This document shows, one piece after another, positions 18,396-26,422 of a stretch of DNA of 64,000 nt. Under the pieces are notes generated by a model. It did not search any database and was not told the DNA's origin. It worked only from the letters and a program-made list of their open reading frames with translations. This DNA is from an uncultured Lachnospiraceae bacterium (GTDB lineage Bacteria; Bacillota; Clostridia; Lachnospirales; Lachnospiraceae). The stretch is taken from positions 1 through 64,000 of the forward strand of contig CACXAT010000007.1 of NCBI GenBank assembly GCA_902765725.1, given 5' to 3'. How positions within the stretch are numbered: the stretch's first letter is position 1; every line of letters begins with the position of its first letter. The position numbers and the translations under genes are program-made.

Positions 18396-19435
18396 GCTTG
18401 CTCCTCCTCTCTGCCTTTTTCCATGGTCTTTATGACCTTGACTATGTTGAGGGACTGGGGACAGCGGTCCACGCAGCGCCCGCATCCGACGCACATGAAC
18501 ATGCCGTCATTGTTTGTCGGGAAATAAACCAGCTTGTGCATGAATCTCTGACGGAATCTCTGCATCTGGGTGGTGCGGTTGTTGGCCGCGGCCATCAGTG
18601 TGAAATCCGAGTACATGCAGCTGTCCCAGCAGCGGTATCTCTGAATGCCGTGCCCCGTGTCGTAATCCTTGATGTCATAGCACTGGCAGGTCGGGCAGAC
18701 AAAGGTACAGGTCCCGCAGGCAAGGCAGGCATCCGACAGCTGCTCCCAGTTGGGATCGTCAAACTTCTCATCTGTTCTGCCTTCTCCCCAGCCCTCCAGC
18801 GACAGGCCGCTGTAGGGAAGCTTCCGGGTGATGGCGCGGATGGATTCCTTCTCTTCCTCTACGCAAGCTCCGTCATCCGCATCTTCCAGAAGCTCTGAAA
18901 ACTGTTCCAGGAATCCATTTCCTTTGTCCGTCTGTCCTTCCAGCCAGAGATCCTGGCCGATCATCCACATCATGACGTCCGCTCCGTCACTCTGTGCGGC
19001 ATCGATGCTGAACACACTGCAGAAGCAGGTCTGCGCCGGCCTGTGGCAGGCAAGGGACAGGAGGATCGCATTCTCTCTTCTGGCCCTGTAGAAGGTATCC
19101 TCCGGCTCCGCCAGGAAGACCTGGTCCATGACCGTCAGAGCCCTGACGTCGCAGGGACGGATCCCGAATACGCAGAAGGGCTGGCTTGTCAGTTTCATGG
19201 GGTCGATCGTATACCCGGCATCCGCATGGTGCACGGTGTACATCGTCTGGCACTGGGGAAAGAAAACATCCTTGGGACTCTTGACCGTTTTAAGCGTATC
19301 CAGATCGACTGTGCGGTTCTTGTCCCAGATCCCCCAGTTGGCCGCGCCCGACATCCGGACCGGTACAAACAGATCCATCGCGCCGCCCACACAGCTCAGG
19401 AACTGCGGGATGAGGCTCTGTGCTATTTTTTTCAT
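18392..19435 (-). CDS. flxB: FlxB/AsrA-like 4Fe-4S dicluster electron-transfer protein
   Basis: A 347-residue protein of the AsrA/hydrogenase-beta family. It ends with two iron-sulfur motifs, CLACGTCTFVCP and CVGCGRCVDRCP. The N-terminal ~200 residues match the family's cysteine-containing coenzyme-F420-hydrogenase-like region (PFCVFGIRPCDVRAL). It probably bridges FlxA and the Hdr subunits. It overlaps both neighbours by four nt. It is paralogous to the next gene upstream. Confidence 0.85.
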   Translation of the reverse strand: MKKIAQSLIPQFLSCVGGAMDLFVPVRMSGAANWGIWDKNRTVDLDTLKTVKSPKDVFFPQCQTMYTVHHADAGYTIDPMKLTSQPFCVFGIRPCDVRALTVMDQVFLAEPEDTFYRARRENAILLSLACHRPAQTCFCSVFSIDAAQSDGADVMMWMIGQDLWLEGQTDKGNGFLEQFSELLEDADDGACVEEEKESIRAITRKLPYSGLSLEGWGEGRTDEKFDDPNWEQLSDACLACGTCTFVCPTCQCYDIKDYDTGHGIQRYRCWDSCMYSDFTLMAAANNRTTQMQRFRQRFMHKLVYFPTNNDGMFMCVGCGRCVDRCPQSLNIVKVIKTMEKGREEEQA

Positions 19436-20424
19436 CCCCTGCTCCTTTCCAGACCGGCCCCGGCCTCCGGATCTTCCAGTGTATATGCGGTCAGCGGTCC
19501 GGGAGTCTGCGTGTCAGATCCTGCCTGGAATTCACCGTACAGCTCGTCCATATCCAGGATCAGCTTGCGGTTGAACAGATGGAGCGGGATCGACTGGGGA
19601 CATACTCTCGAGCATTCCCCGCAGTCCGTGCATCTGCCGGCCACATGAAGGGTACGGATGATGTGGAACATATTCTCCTCAAAGGAATCCGCGTTGGCCT
19701 TCTGGGCGGTATCATAATTGGTATTGTCAAAGACACAGTGCAGGCAGTTGCAGGCCGGACATACATTGCGGCAGGCATTGCAGCGGATGCACTTGGACAG
19801 TTCGGAGCGGAAATAAGAGAACCTCTCCTCCGGACTCATCTTCTGGATGCGCCTGACCTCGTCAAAGCGGTCCCCGTCTTTATCCGTCGTCTCTCTGGAA
19901 CCCAGCATCTTCTCGTCGAAGATCTGATGGTCCTTCGTCTTGCAGTAATGGCATCTCTCCAGCATCACGTCCGCAAAGGGCAGGTCTGCTTTATCACCAT
20001 AAATGGTCGTGACATGCACCACGTCACACTCATCCATCATACGGATCCCCGAGATGCTCTCGATATCCCCGAGATCTCTCTCCTGGAACTTTCTGTGGTC
20101 CAGCTTGCCCTTGCAGCCCACACCGATGATATAGGCCTTCTCTCTGTCCACCTGGTGCTCCTTGATCAGCTGGTTGAAGCTGAAGGTATCACAGGGCTTC
20201 AGAAAGACCAGCGTCTTTCCTTCCATTCTGGAGGCACGGATCATGTATTTGGACAGGTTGGCTCCGCAGAATCCGTCATATATAAAGTCTTTTTCAAGCT
20301 CCCCGGCACTGGTGAAAATGTGCGGCTCCGGATTGTAGACGAAGTCGCCCTTCTTCCAGCCAAGCACACGCGCCACAGTCCCGTCTGCGAGGAGCTCTTT
20401 TGCGCGGTTGATCAATTCCTGCAT
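19432..20424 (-). CDS. flxC: FlxC-like 4Fe-4S dicluster electron-transfer protein
   Basis: A 330-residue paralogue of FlxB with CIRCNACRNVCP and CTDCGECSRVCP motifs, and LVFLKPCDTFSFNQL in the N-terminal region. Two adjacent AsrA-type subunits are the hallmark of flxABCD clusters described in Desulfovibrio. The start lies within the end of flxD (13-nt overlap), with GGAGG 7 nt upstream. It is a soluble electron carrier within the predicted complex. Confidence 0.85.
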   Translation of the reverse strand: MQELINRAKELLADGTVARVLGWKKGDFVYNPEPHIFTSAGELEKDFIYDGFCGANLSKYMIRASRMEGKTLVFLKPCDTFSFNQLIKEHQVDREKAYIIGVGCKGKLDHRKFQERDLGDIESISGIRMMDECDVVHVTTIYGDKADLPFADVMLERCHYCKTKDHQIFDEKMLGSRETTDKDGDRFDEVRRIQKMSPEERFSYFRSELSKCIRCNACRNVCPACNCLHCVFDNTNYDTAQKANADSFEENMFHIIRTLHVAGRCTDCGECSRVCPQSIPLHLFNRKLILDMDELYGEFQAGSDTQTPGPLTAYTLEDPEAGAGLERSRG

Positions 20425-20927
20425 CTGATATCCTCCAGTCTCACGTTTCTGCCGAGGGAGCGGATCTTCTGGGCGAACTCATTCATGGTCGACGCGAACT
20501 TCGCGCCTTCCGACGCCGAAACCCATTCGACCCTGGTCCGGCCCTTCTCGATCCCGAGATAATCGAGCATCGAGAACAGAAGAGCCATCCTCCTTCTCGT
20601 GTAATAGTTGCCTGTCATATAGTGGCAGTCTCCCGGATGACATCCGCACAGGATGACTCCGTCCGCGCCTTTCTGGAAGGCTCTCAGAATAAACAGCGGG
20701 TTCACGCGCCCCGAACAGGGGACGCGGATGATCCTGATCTGCGCCGGATAGCTGGCACGGTTATTGCCGGCCAGGTCGGCTCCCGCATAGCTGCACCAGT
20801 TACAGCAGAACGCGACGATCTTGGGAGTCCACTCTCCCTCGTTCTCTCCCTTCGCGTCCCCCAGGTACGCAAGGTTTTCTCTCTCCAGAACCGCTTCCGG
20901 GGAGGTCATGTTCTCATTCACTGACAT
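20412..20927 (-). CDS. flxD: MvhD/FlxD-like [2Fe-2S] linker protein
   Basis: A 171-residue protein of the MvhD family, which carries electrons from a hydrogenase or Flx module to HdrA. Conserved cysteines are in FCCNWCSYAGAD, PCSGRV and CGCHPGDCHY. ATG 20927 overlaps the hdrA end (ATGTCAGTGA). No hydrogenase catalytic subunits (MvhA/G) are in the operon, so the donor is expected to be FlxABC. In some bacteria this domain is fused to HdrA; here it is separate. Confidence 0.9.
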   Translation of the reverse strand: MSVNENMTSPEAVLERENLAYLGDAKGENEGEWTPKIVAFCCNWCSYAGADLAGNNRASYPAQIRIIRVPCSGRVNPLFILRAFQKGADGVILCGCHPGDCHYMTGNYYTRRRMALLFSMLDYLGIEKGRTRVEWVSASEGAKFASTMNEFAQKIRSLGRNVRLEDIRCRN

Positions 20928-22912
20928 AATATCGTATCCACCTCCGCCATAATCTGTCTGTTGGAGAATCCCTTCAGGTTCATAGCGCCGGACGGGCAGG
21001 CGACGGAGCATGCGCCGCAGCCCTTACAGAGCGCCGGATTGACCTGGGCGACTCTTCTCATCTCCCGCACGCCGTGATCGCGGATCTCCTTCTGCGTGTA
21101 GCTGATCGCCCCGTAGGGACATACATTCTGACATGCAGAGCAGCCGTTGCAGTAGAGCTCGTCGACATATGCCACGCACGGGTTGGTCTTCAGTTTATCC
21201 TTCGCCAGCAGCCCAACCACCTTGATCGCGGCAGCGCCTGCCTGGGCGACGGTCTCCGGGATATCTCTGGGGCCCTGAACGACGCCTGACATGAAGACAC
21301 CGGCCGTTGCCGCCTCCACCGGGCGCAGCTTCGGATGGGCTTCATTGAGGAAGTTGTTGTTGTCAATGGAGAGAGTCAGCATCGTCGCCAGCTTCCGGAT
21401 GTCCGGATTCGGCTCCACTGCCGCCGCAAGGACGACCATGTCGGCATTGATCTCAACCACCTTCTGGTCCAGCAGATCCACGCCGTGTACCAGCAGGGTG
21501 CCGTCCGCCTGCGGGGTCACCTTGCCGACCTGTCCCTTGATGTAGTCCACTCCGTAGTCCTCCACCGCCCTGCGGTAGAACTCGTCAAAGGCCTTGCCGG
21601 GGGTACGCACATCTATATAGAAGACATGGATGTTGACATCCGGATAGTGATCCTTGATGAGCATCGCCTGCTTGGCCGTGTACATGCAGCAGATCTTGGA
21701 ACAGTAGGGCTTGCCCCTTCTGTCATCCTCGCACCTGGAGCCGACGCACTGGATGAAGACCATCTCTTTCGGCTGTCTGTGATCAGACATGCGCTGAAGA
21801 TGGCCGCTGGTCGGTCCCGCCGCGTTGAGGATACGCTCCAGTTCCAGCGAGGATACGACGTCCGGGCTGAGATTGTACGCGTATTCGCCAAAGGGCTTCA
21901 GGTCGATCAGATCGAATCCGGTCGCGACGACGATCGCGCCGTACTTCTGTGTGATGATCTCATCCTTCTGTTCATAGTCGATGGCCTGCACCGCGCAGTT
22001 CTTCGCGCACAGTCCGCACTTTCCGGTGCGGAAATGAATGCACGCCTCTGTATCGATCACCGGCACATTCGGGATCGCCTGGGCAAAGGGAGTATAGATC
22101 GCGGTCCTGGTATTGAGACCGCGGTTGAATTCATTTTTCGCCTTCTTCGACGGGCACTTGGTCATGCACAGACCGCAGCCGGTACAGATATCCTCATGCA
22201 CATATCTGGCCTTCCTGCGGATCTCTACCGTGAAGTCACCCACAAAGCCTGACACATTCTCCACCTCAGAATAGGTGTACAGGGTGATGTTCTCGTGCTG
22301 CGCCACCTCCGTCATCTTCGGAGTCAGGATACAGCTCGAGCAGTCCAGGGTCGGGAAGGTCTTGTCCAGCTGGCTCATGCGCCCGCCGATGGAGGGTGAC
22401 TTCTCCACGATGTCAACCTTGTATCCCGCATCCGCTATATCCAGAGCTGTCTGGATCCCGGCGATGCCGCCGCCGATGATCAGCGCTCTCTTGGTCACGG
22501 CACTCTCGCCTTCCTGCAGGGGAACATTCAGGTTGACCTTGGCCACCGCGGTCTTCATCAGACTGATCGCCTTGGGGGTGCCGATCTCCTTGTCCTTATG
22601 CACCCAGGAGCACTGCTCGCGGATGTTGGCGATCTCGACCATGTAGGGGTTGAGTCCCGCCTTCTGGGCCACCTTCCGGAAGGTGGCTTCGTGCATGCGC
22701 GGCGAGCAGGAGCATACCACGACAGCGGTGAGTCCGTACTCTCTGATAGTATCAGCGATCAGGTTCTGCCCGTTCTCCGAGCACATATAGGTGTAATCTG
22801 TCGCGAACACGACGCCGGGCTGGTTCTTCGCCGCCTCGGCCACCGCCGCGACATCGACCGTCGCTGCGATATTGCTTCCGCAGTGACAGACAAACACGCC
22901 GATTCTCTGCAC
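20918..22912 (-). CDS. hdrA: HdrA, FAD-containing bifurcating subunit
   Basis: A 664-residue heterodisulfide-reductase-A-type protein, the site of flavin-based electron bifurcation in Hdr complexes. Order: N-terminal Cys domain (VFVCHCGSN, VVCSCSPRMHE), FAD fold (ALIIGGGIAGIQTA), CTGCGLCMTKCP, KCGLCAKNCAVQAI, and C-terminal ferredoxin motifs CNGCSACQNVCP and CKGCGACSVACP. Length is that of full HdrA of methanogens and of bacterial single-copy HdrA. It lies 13 nt after hdrC and overlaps flxD. Confidence 0.93.
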   Translation of the reverse strand: MQRIGVFVCHCGSNIAATVDVAAVAEAAKNQPGVVFATDYTYMCSENGQNLIADTIREYGLTAVVVCSCSPRMHEATFRKVAQKAGLNPYMVEIANIREQCSWVHKDKEIGTPKAISLMKTAVAKVNLNVPLQEGESAVTKRALIIGGGIAGIQTALDIADAGYKVDIVEKSPSIGGRMSQLDKTFPTLDCSSCILTPKMTEVAQHENITLYTYSEVENVSGFVGDFTVEIRRKARYVHEDICTGCGLCMTKCPSKKAKNEFNRGLNTRTAIYTPFAQAIPNVPVIDTEACIHFRTGKCGLCAKNCAVQAIDYEQKDEIITQKYGAIVVATGFDLIDLKPFGEYAYNLSPDVVSSLELERILNAAGPTSGHLQRMSDHRQPKEMVFIQCVGSRCEDDRRGKPYCSKICCMYTAKQAMLIKDHYPDVNIHVFYIDVRTPGKAFDEFYRRAVEDYGVDYIKGQVGKVTPQADGTLLVHGVDLLDQKVVEINADMVVLAAAVEPNPDIRKLATMLTLSIDNNNFLNEAHPKLRPVEAATAGVFMSGVVQGPRDIPETVAQAGAAAIKVVGLLAKDKLKTNPCVAYVDELYCNGCSACQNVCPYGAISYTQKEIRDHGVREMRRVAQVNPALCKGCGACSVACPSGAMNLKGFSNRQIMAEVDTILCQ

Positions 22913-22925
22913 TTACCTCACCTCC

Positions 22926-23318
22926 TCACTTTCTCTCACGGCGCAGTACGCTCATCAGCAGCTGCTGCGGTGTATCCGGATCGATCCTGGACGGGATATC
23001 CTCCGGCTGCAGATGGGAACCGCCCCTTCTTCTCATGGCAGCCTGCCGCACTCCGTCGATCAGTCTGCCCGGGCGCACGTCTCTGGGACATCGCTCCACA
23101 CAGGCAAAGCAGCCCAGACAGTTCCAGATGGTCTTTGACTGCATCAGTGCATTCATATCCCCTCTGGCGATATAGCTTGCGAACTGGTGGGGTTTGATAT
23201 CGAATTCGTCATAGGCAGGGCAGGACGCGGAACATTTGCCGCATTTCATGCACCGGCTGACGTCGCATCCCGAGATCAGGAGAACCTCCTCGCGGATGTT
23301 CGCTTCTTCCTTCGTCAT
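22926..23318 (-). CDS. hdrC: HdrC, 4Fe-4S subunit
   Basis: A 130-residue ferredoxin-like subunit linking HdrA and HdrB. It has two [4Fe-4S] motifs, CMKCGKCSASCP and CLGCFACVERCP. The start codon overlaps the hdrB stop by one nt (TGATG). Size and helical spacing match HdrC. Confidence 0.92.
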   Translation of the reverse strand: MTKEEANIREEVLLISGCDVSRCMKCGKCSASCPAYDEFDIKPHQFASYIARGDMNALMQSKTIWNCLGCFACVERCPRDVRPGRLIDGVRQAAMRRRGGSHLQPEDIPSRIDPDTPQQLLMSVLRRERK

Positions 23319-24124
23319 CAGCGCACCTCCCCCCTCTCATCGATGCCCAGAGCCTGGGCAAGTACCTCAGATATATAGCGCACCCTGAGCTTATCCGGTC
23401 CGTCATACTTCTGAAGATTGTAGAAGCACAGCGGACATGCCGTGACCAGCTCCTGGCAGCCGGAAGCCTTCGCGTCGGCAAAGATCTTCCCGACCAGCCG
23501 GTTCGTAAAGGCAGGCTCCTCCAGGGACCTGTAGCCGCCGCAGCATTCATTTCTCATCTGGTACTTCACCGGTGTCGCTCCGACCGCCTCCAGAAACTCT
23601 TCGATGACAGACGGATCCTCGGGATCGTCAAACTCAAGAATGGCCGACGGGCGCAGAAGAAGACATCCGTAATAAGCGCCGATCCGGTGTCCGGTCAGCG
23701 GGTGCAGGGTCTTCTTCCGGATCGTGTCAAAGCCTACAGCGTCCCGGAGTACTTCAAGATAATGCAGGACTCTGGTCTCTCCCTGATAGGGTTCCGCAAG
23801 CTGGGCATACCGGTTGGCGCGGTCCCTGATATCAGGAACATTTTTCATATCGTCATTCACTCGTTTGAGAACATGAAAGCACCCGGAACATACCGTTACC
23901 AGATCTCTTCCGTGCTCCTTCGCGTCATTCAGCGCACGGACCGAGGAGAGCTTATTGCCAACCTCATCCGATCCGAGCGGATATACGCCTCCGCAGCACT
24001 GCCAGTTCTCAATCTCCACAAGGTCTGCACCGAGAGCGGCAGCGGTCTTCCTGGTATACACGTCCAGGTCCCTGGCCTTTGTCTTCAGTGTACAACCGGG
24101 GAAATAGCTGTAAGTCAGATCCAT
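23318..24124 (-). CDS. hdrB: HdrB, CCG-domain catalytic subunit
   Basis: A 268-residue protein with two CCG domains: YFPGC...WQCCGG...CSGC and AYYGC...NECCGG...CPLC. These bind the non-cubane [4Fe-4S] clusters that reduce disulfides in methanogens. Bacteria lack CoM-S-S-CoB, so its acceptor here is unknown; FrdB/FrdA or a small thiol are candidates. ATG 24124 starts the conserved MDLTYSYFPGC and is the first gene after the operon promoter; AAAGGAG lies rather far (12 nt) upstream. Longer in-frame starts run through the promoter and are rejected. Confidence 0.9.
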   Translation of the reverse strand: MDLTYSYFPGCTLKTKARDLDVYTRKTAAALGADLVEIENWQCCGGVYPLGSDEVGNKLSSVRALNDAKEHGRDLVTVCSGCFHVLKRVNDDMKNVPDIRDRANRYAQLAEPYQGETRVLHYLEVLRDAVGFDTIRKKTLHPLTGHRIGAYYGCLLLRPSAILEFDDPEDPSVIEEFLEAVGATPVKYQMRNECCGGYRSLEEPAFTNRLVGKIFADAKASGCQELVTACPLCFYNLQKYDGPDKLRVRYISEVLAQALGIDERGEVR

Positions 24125-24211
24125 AATTACAGTCGACTCCTTTCCCTGACAACTATACTGAGCCGCCATTCTGTGTGTGTTTGCAGAGAGGCGGTCAATC
24201 TTCGAGCAACT

Positions 24212-24240
24212 ACTATGCCATATTGTTATTAATTTGTCAA
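24212..24240 (-). promoter_or_regulatory. hdr-flx-frd operon promoter (TTGACA-N17-CATAGT)
   Basis: Leftward -35 TTGACA (24235-24240) and -10 CATAGT (24212-24217) with 17-nt spacing. The leader to hdrB is about 80 nt. No other comparable promoter is evident in the short gaps down to the patatin gene, so one long transcript is likely. Confidence 0.65.
24223..24240. promoter_or_regulatory. Rex-like operator overlapping the operon -35 box
   Basis: On the plus strand TTGTTATTAATTTGTCAA matches the clostridial Rex consensus TTGTTAA-N4-TTAACAA at 11 of 14 defined positions. Rex is an NADH-displaced repressor, so occupancy would tie this NAD-linked operon to the NADH/NAD ratio. The match was found by eye and the regulator is not encoded in the window. 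Confidence 0.4.
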
Positions 24241-24440
24241 TTATATAAAATCGCGGGGTGCCCTGATATACCTGACATATATTCAGGCTTCCAGGGCCGC
24301 CCCTCTCCTGCATTTCAAGATAGCAAACAGGAGGGGGCTCAGTCAACGTGAACTCCCTCCATTTCTTCATTTCTGTCAATTCCCTGCTCTCTTCAGGTCA
24401 GCATCCTGAGGTTCCCTGTATCCTGTCTCCGTCTTAAGCA

Positions 24441-25082
24441 TCAGCGGCTCTTGAACAGATGAGTCTTGCTCTCGGTGCCTGCGATCAGCCGGGAGATGTT
24501 CGCCCGGTGCTGCCACCAGCACAGCGCGGTCAGGGCAAAAGCTCCTGCGTACAGCTCCATCAGGTGCGCGGAGGTCATGTGGAAATGACCGATCATCCCC
24601 ATGATCAGAGTCATGAGGAAAAAGACCGCGTAGCACGTCAGGGATCCCGCGGATACATATTTCGTCACGATGGATACCAGCAGGAAGGATGCCAGTGCGA
24701 TGGCAAAGATCCGCGGATCGAAGGCCGCGACCAGTCCCGCGGACGCCGCTACCCCTTTTCCGCCTTTAAACTTCAGGTAGAAGGGGAAGTCATGGGCGAT
24801 GATGGCACCGGCTCCCGCATAGAGCTTCAGCAGCGGAAGGATGTCCCCATGGGTCTTTCCGAACAGCGCTCCCACCAGAAGGACCGCGAGGAAGCTCTTC
24901 AGGAAATCTCCGGCAAAGGTGATCAGCCCCCACTTTGTTCCAAGGGTGCGGATCATGTTGGTGGTTCCCGCGTTGCCGCTTCCATAGTCACGGATATCGA
25001 TCCCGTGAAGCCTGCCGATAATATAACTGGTCTGCAGCAGACCAAAAACATATCCGATTGCCAGACAAACTATTCTGATCAT
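24441..25082 (-). CDS. plsY: Glycerol-3-phosphate acyltransferase PlsY
   Basis: Membrane acyltransferase transferring acyl from acyl-phosphate to glycerol-3-phosphate, the first step of phospholipid synthesis. The 213-residue protein has the three cytosolic motifs: GSGNAGTTN, KGGKGVAAS and a C-terminal membrane region, with about five to six hydrophobic segments. Its start overlaps the der stop (ATGA), so the two are co-translated. Confidence 0.95.
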   Translation of the reverse strand: MIRIVCLAIGYVFGLLQTSYIIGRLHGIDIRDYGSGNAGTTNMIRTLGTKWGLITFAGDFLKSFLAVLLVGALFGKTHGDILPLLKLYAGAGAIIAHDFPFYLKFKGGKGVAASAGLVAAFDPRIFAIALASFLLVSIVTKYVSAGSLTCYAVFFLMTLIMGMIGHFHMTSAHLMELYAGAFALTALCWWQHRANISRLIAGTESKTHLFKSR

Positions 25083-26416
25083 AACTCAGGCTGCTCTTTC
25101 TTGGCGCGTTCCCTGGTAAAGATCCGGATGGCCGTCCCCTTAAAGCCAAAGGCGGTACGGATCTGGTTCTCAATATAGCGCTCATAGGAAAAATGCATCA
25201 GTTTCTTATCATTTACAAAGAGGATAAAGGTCGGCGGCGCAATGCCTACCTGCGTCATATAATAGCACTTCAGCCTCTTCCCCTTGTCCATCGGCGGCTG
25301 CTGCAGGGCAACGGCCTCTGAGAGGATCTCATTGAGCACGCCCGTGCCGACTCTGCGGCTGGCGCTCTCGATGACCTCGTCCACCATCTGGTACAGCCTG
25401 GTCAGCCTCTGCCCGCTCTTGGCGGAGACAAAGATGATATCTGCATAGGGCATGAATGACAGGGTCTGGCGGATCTTATCGGTGAACTTCTTCACCGTGT
25501 GGTTGTCCTTCTCGACGGCGTCCCATTTATTGACGGCAATGATGATCCCCTTGCCCCGCTCGTGAGCGATTCCGGCGATCTTCGCGTCCTGCTCTGTCAC
25601 GCCCTCGGTGGCATCGATGACGATGATCACGACGTCAGCGCGCTCCACAGCGCCCACGGCGCGGACGATCATATAATGCTCCAGGTCTTCCTTGATCCGG
25701 TTCTTGCGGCGGATACCGGCAGTGTCGATAAACACATACTCTTTTCCGCTGTATTTGACCACTGTATCGACAGCGTCCCTGGTGGTCCCTGCAATGTCCG
25801 ACACGATCAGACGGTCTTCTCCCAGCAGGCGGTTGATGATGGAGCTCTTGCCCACATTCGGTTTTCCGACGATGGCTACCTTCGGCCTGGTGTCCTCTTC
25901 CTCGGAAGGATCCTTCTCGGGAAGTCTCTTGAGGACTTCATCCAGCAGATCGCCGATGCCTGTCCGGTTGGCCGCGGAGATCGGATAAGGATCCCCGATC
26001 CCGAGGTTGTAGAACTCATAGACCGCCGCCTCGTCCCTGGCAAAGCTGTCGACCTTGTTGACCGCCAGAAGGACCGGCTTATGACTGCGCCGGAGCATAT
26101 CGGCGACCTTGGCATCCGCGTCCACAAGACCCTGCTTGAGATCCGTCATAAACAGGATCACGTCTGCCGTGTCGATGGCGATCTGTGCCTGCTCTCTCAT
26201 CTGCGAGAGGATGATGTCGCTGGTGTCAGGCTCAATACCGCCGGTATCGATCATGGTAAAGCTGCGGTCCAGCCATTCGACGTCCGCGTAGATACGGTCC
26301 CGGGTAACGCCGGGGGTATCCTGTATGATTGATATTCTGGAGCCCGCAAGTACATTGAAAAGCGTAGACTTTCCTACATTGGGGCGTCCCACGATTGCTA
26401 CGATCGGTTTACTCAT
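25079..26416 (-). CDS. der: Ribosome biogenesis GTPase Der (EngA)
   Basis: Double-GTPase acting in 50S subunit assembly. Two complete G domains: GRPNVGKS, DTPG and NKVD in the first (about 1-165), GKPNVGKS, DTAG and NKWD in the second (about 178-350), then the KH-like C-terminal domain. Length 445 is typical. It follows the DUF512 gene by 6 nt, a pairing common in clostridia. Confidence 0.97.
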   Translation of the reverse strand: MSKPIVAIVGRPNVGKSTLFNVLAGSRISIIQDTPGVTRDRIYADVEWLDRSFTMIDTGGIEPDTSDIILSQMREQAQIAIDTADVILFMTDLKQGLVDADAKVADMLRRSHKPVLLAVNKVDSFARDEAAVYEFYNLGIGDPYPISAANRTGIGDLLDEVLKRLPEKDPSEEEDTRPKVAIVGKPNVGKSSIINRLLGEDRLIVSDIAGTTRDAVDTVVKYSGKEYVFIDTAGIRRKNRIKEDLEHYMIVRAVGAVERADVVIIVIDATEGVTEQDAKIAGIAHERGKGIIIAVNKWDAVEKDNHTVKKFTDKIRQTLSFMPYADIIFVSAKSGQRLTRLYQMVDEVIESASRRVGTGVLNEILSEAVALQQPPMDKGKRLKCYYMTQVGIAPPTFILFVNDKKLMHFSYERYIENQIRTAFGFKGTAIRIFTRERAKKEQPEL

Positions 26417-26422
26417 ATATCT

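Larger units (their letters stand above)
24125..24440. other. Non-coding region with operon promoter and a stem-loop
   Basis: No credible gene. It holds the hdr operon promoter and Rex-like box (24212-24240). A stem-loop between 24300 and 24338 pairs CCCCTCTCCTG with CAGGAGGGGG, without a U-tract on either strand, and could mark the 3' end of the plsY transcript. The remainder shows nothing recognisable. Confidence 0.5.

Noticed and set aside
17535..19435. flxA/flxB as anaerobic sulfite reductase subunits AsrB/AsrA
   Set aside because: No AsrC sirohaem subunit is present, and two AsrA-type paralogues plus MvhD and HdrABC match the Flx-Hdr layout.
22926..24124. HdrB/HdrC as glycolate oxidase or lactate utilisation (LutA/GlpC) subunits
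   Set aside because: CCG-domain proteins are shared by these families, but adjacency to full HdrA and MvhD-type genes favours Hdr.
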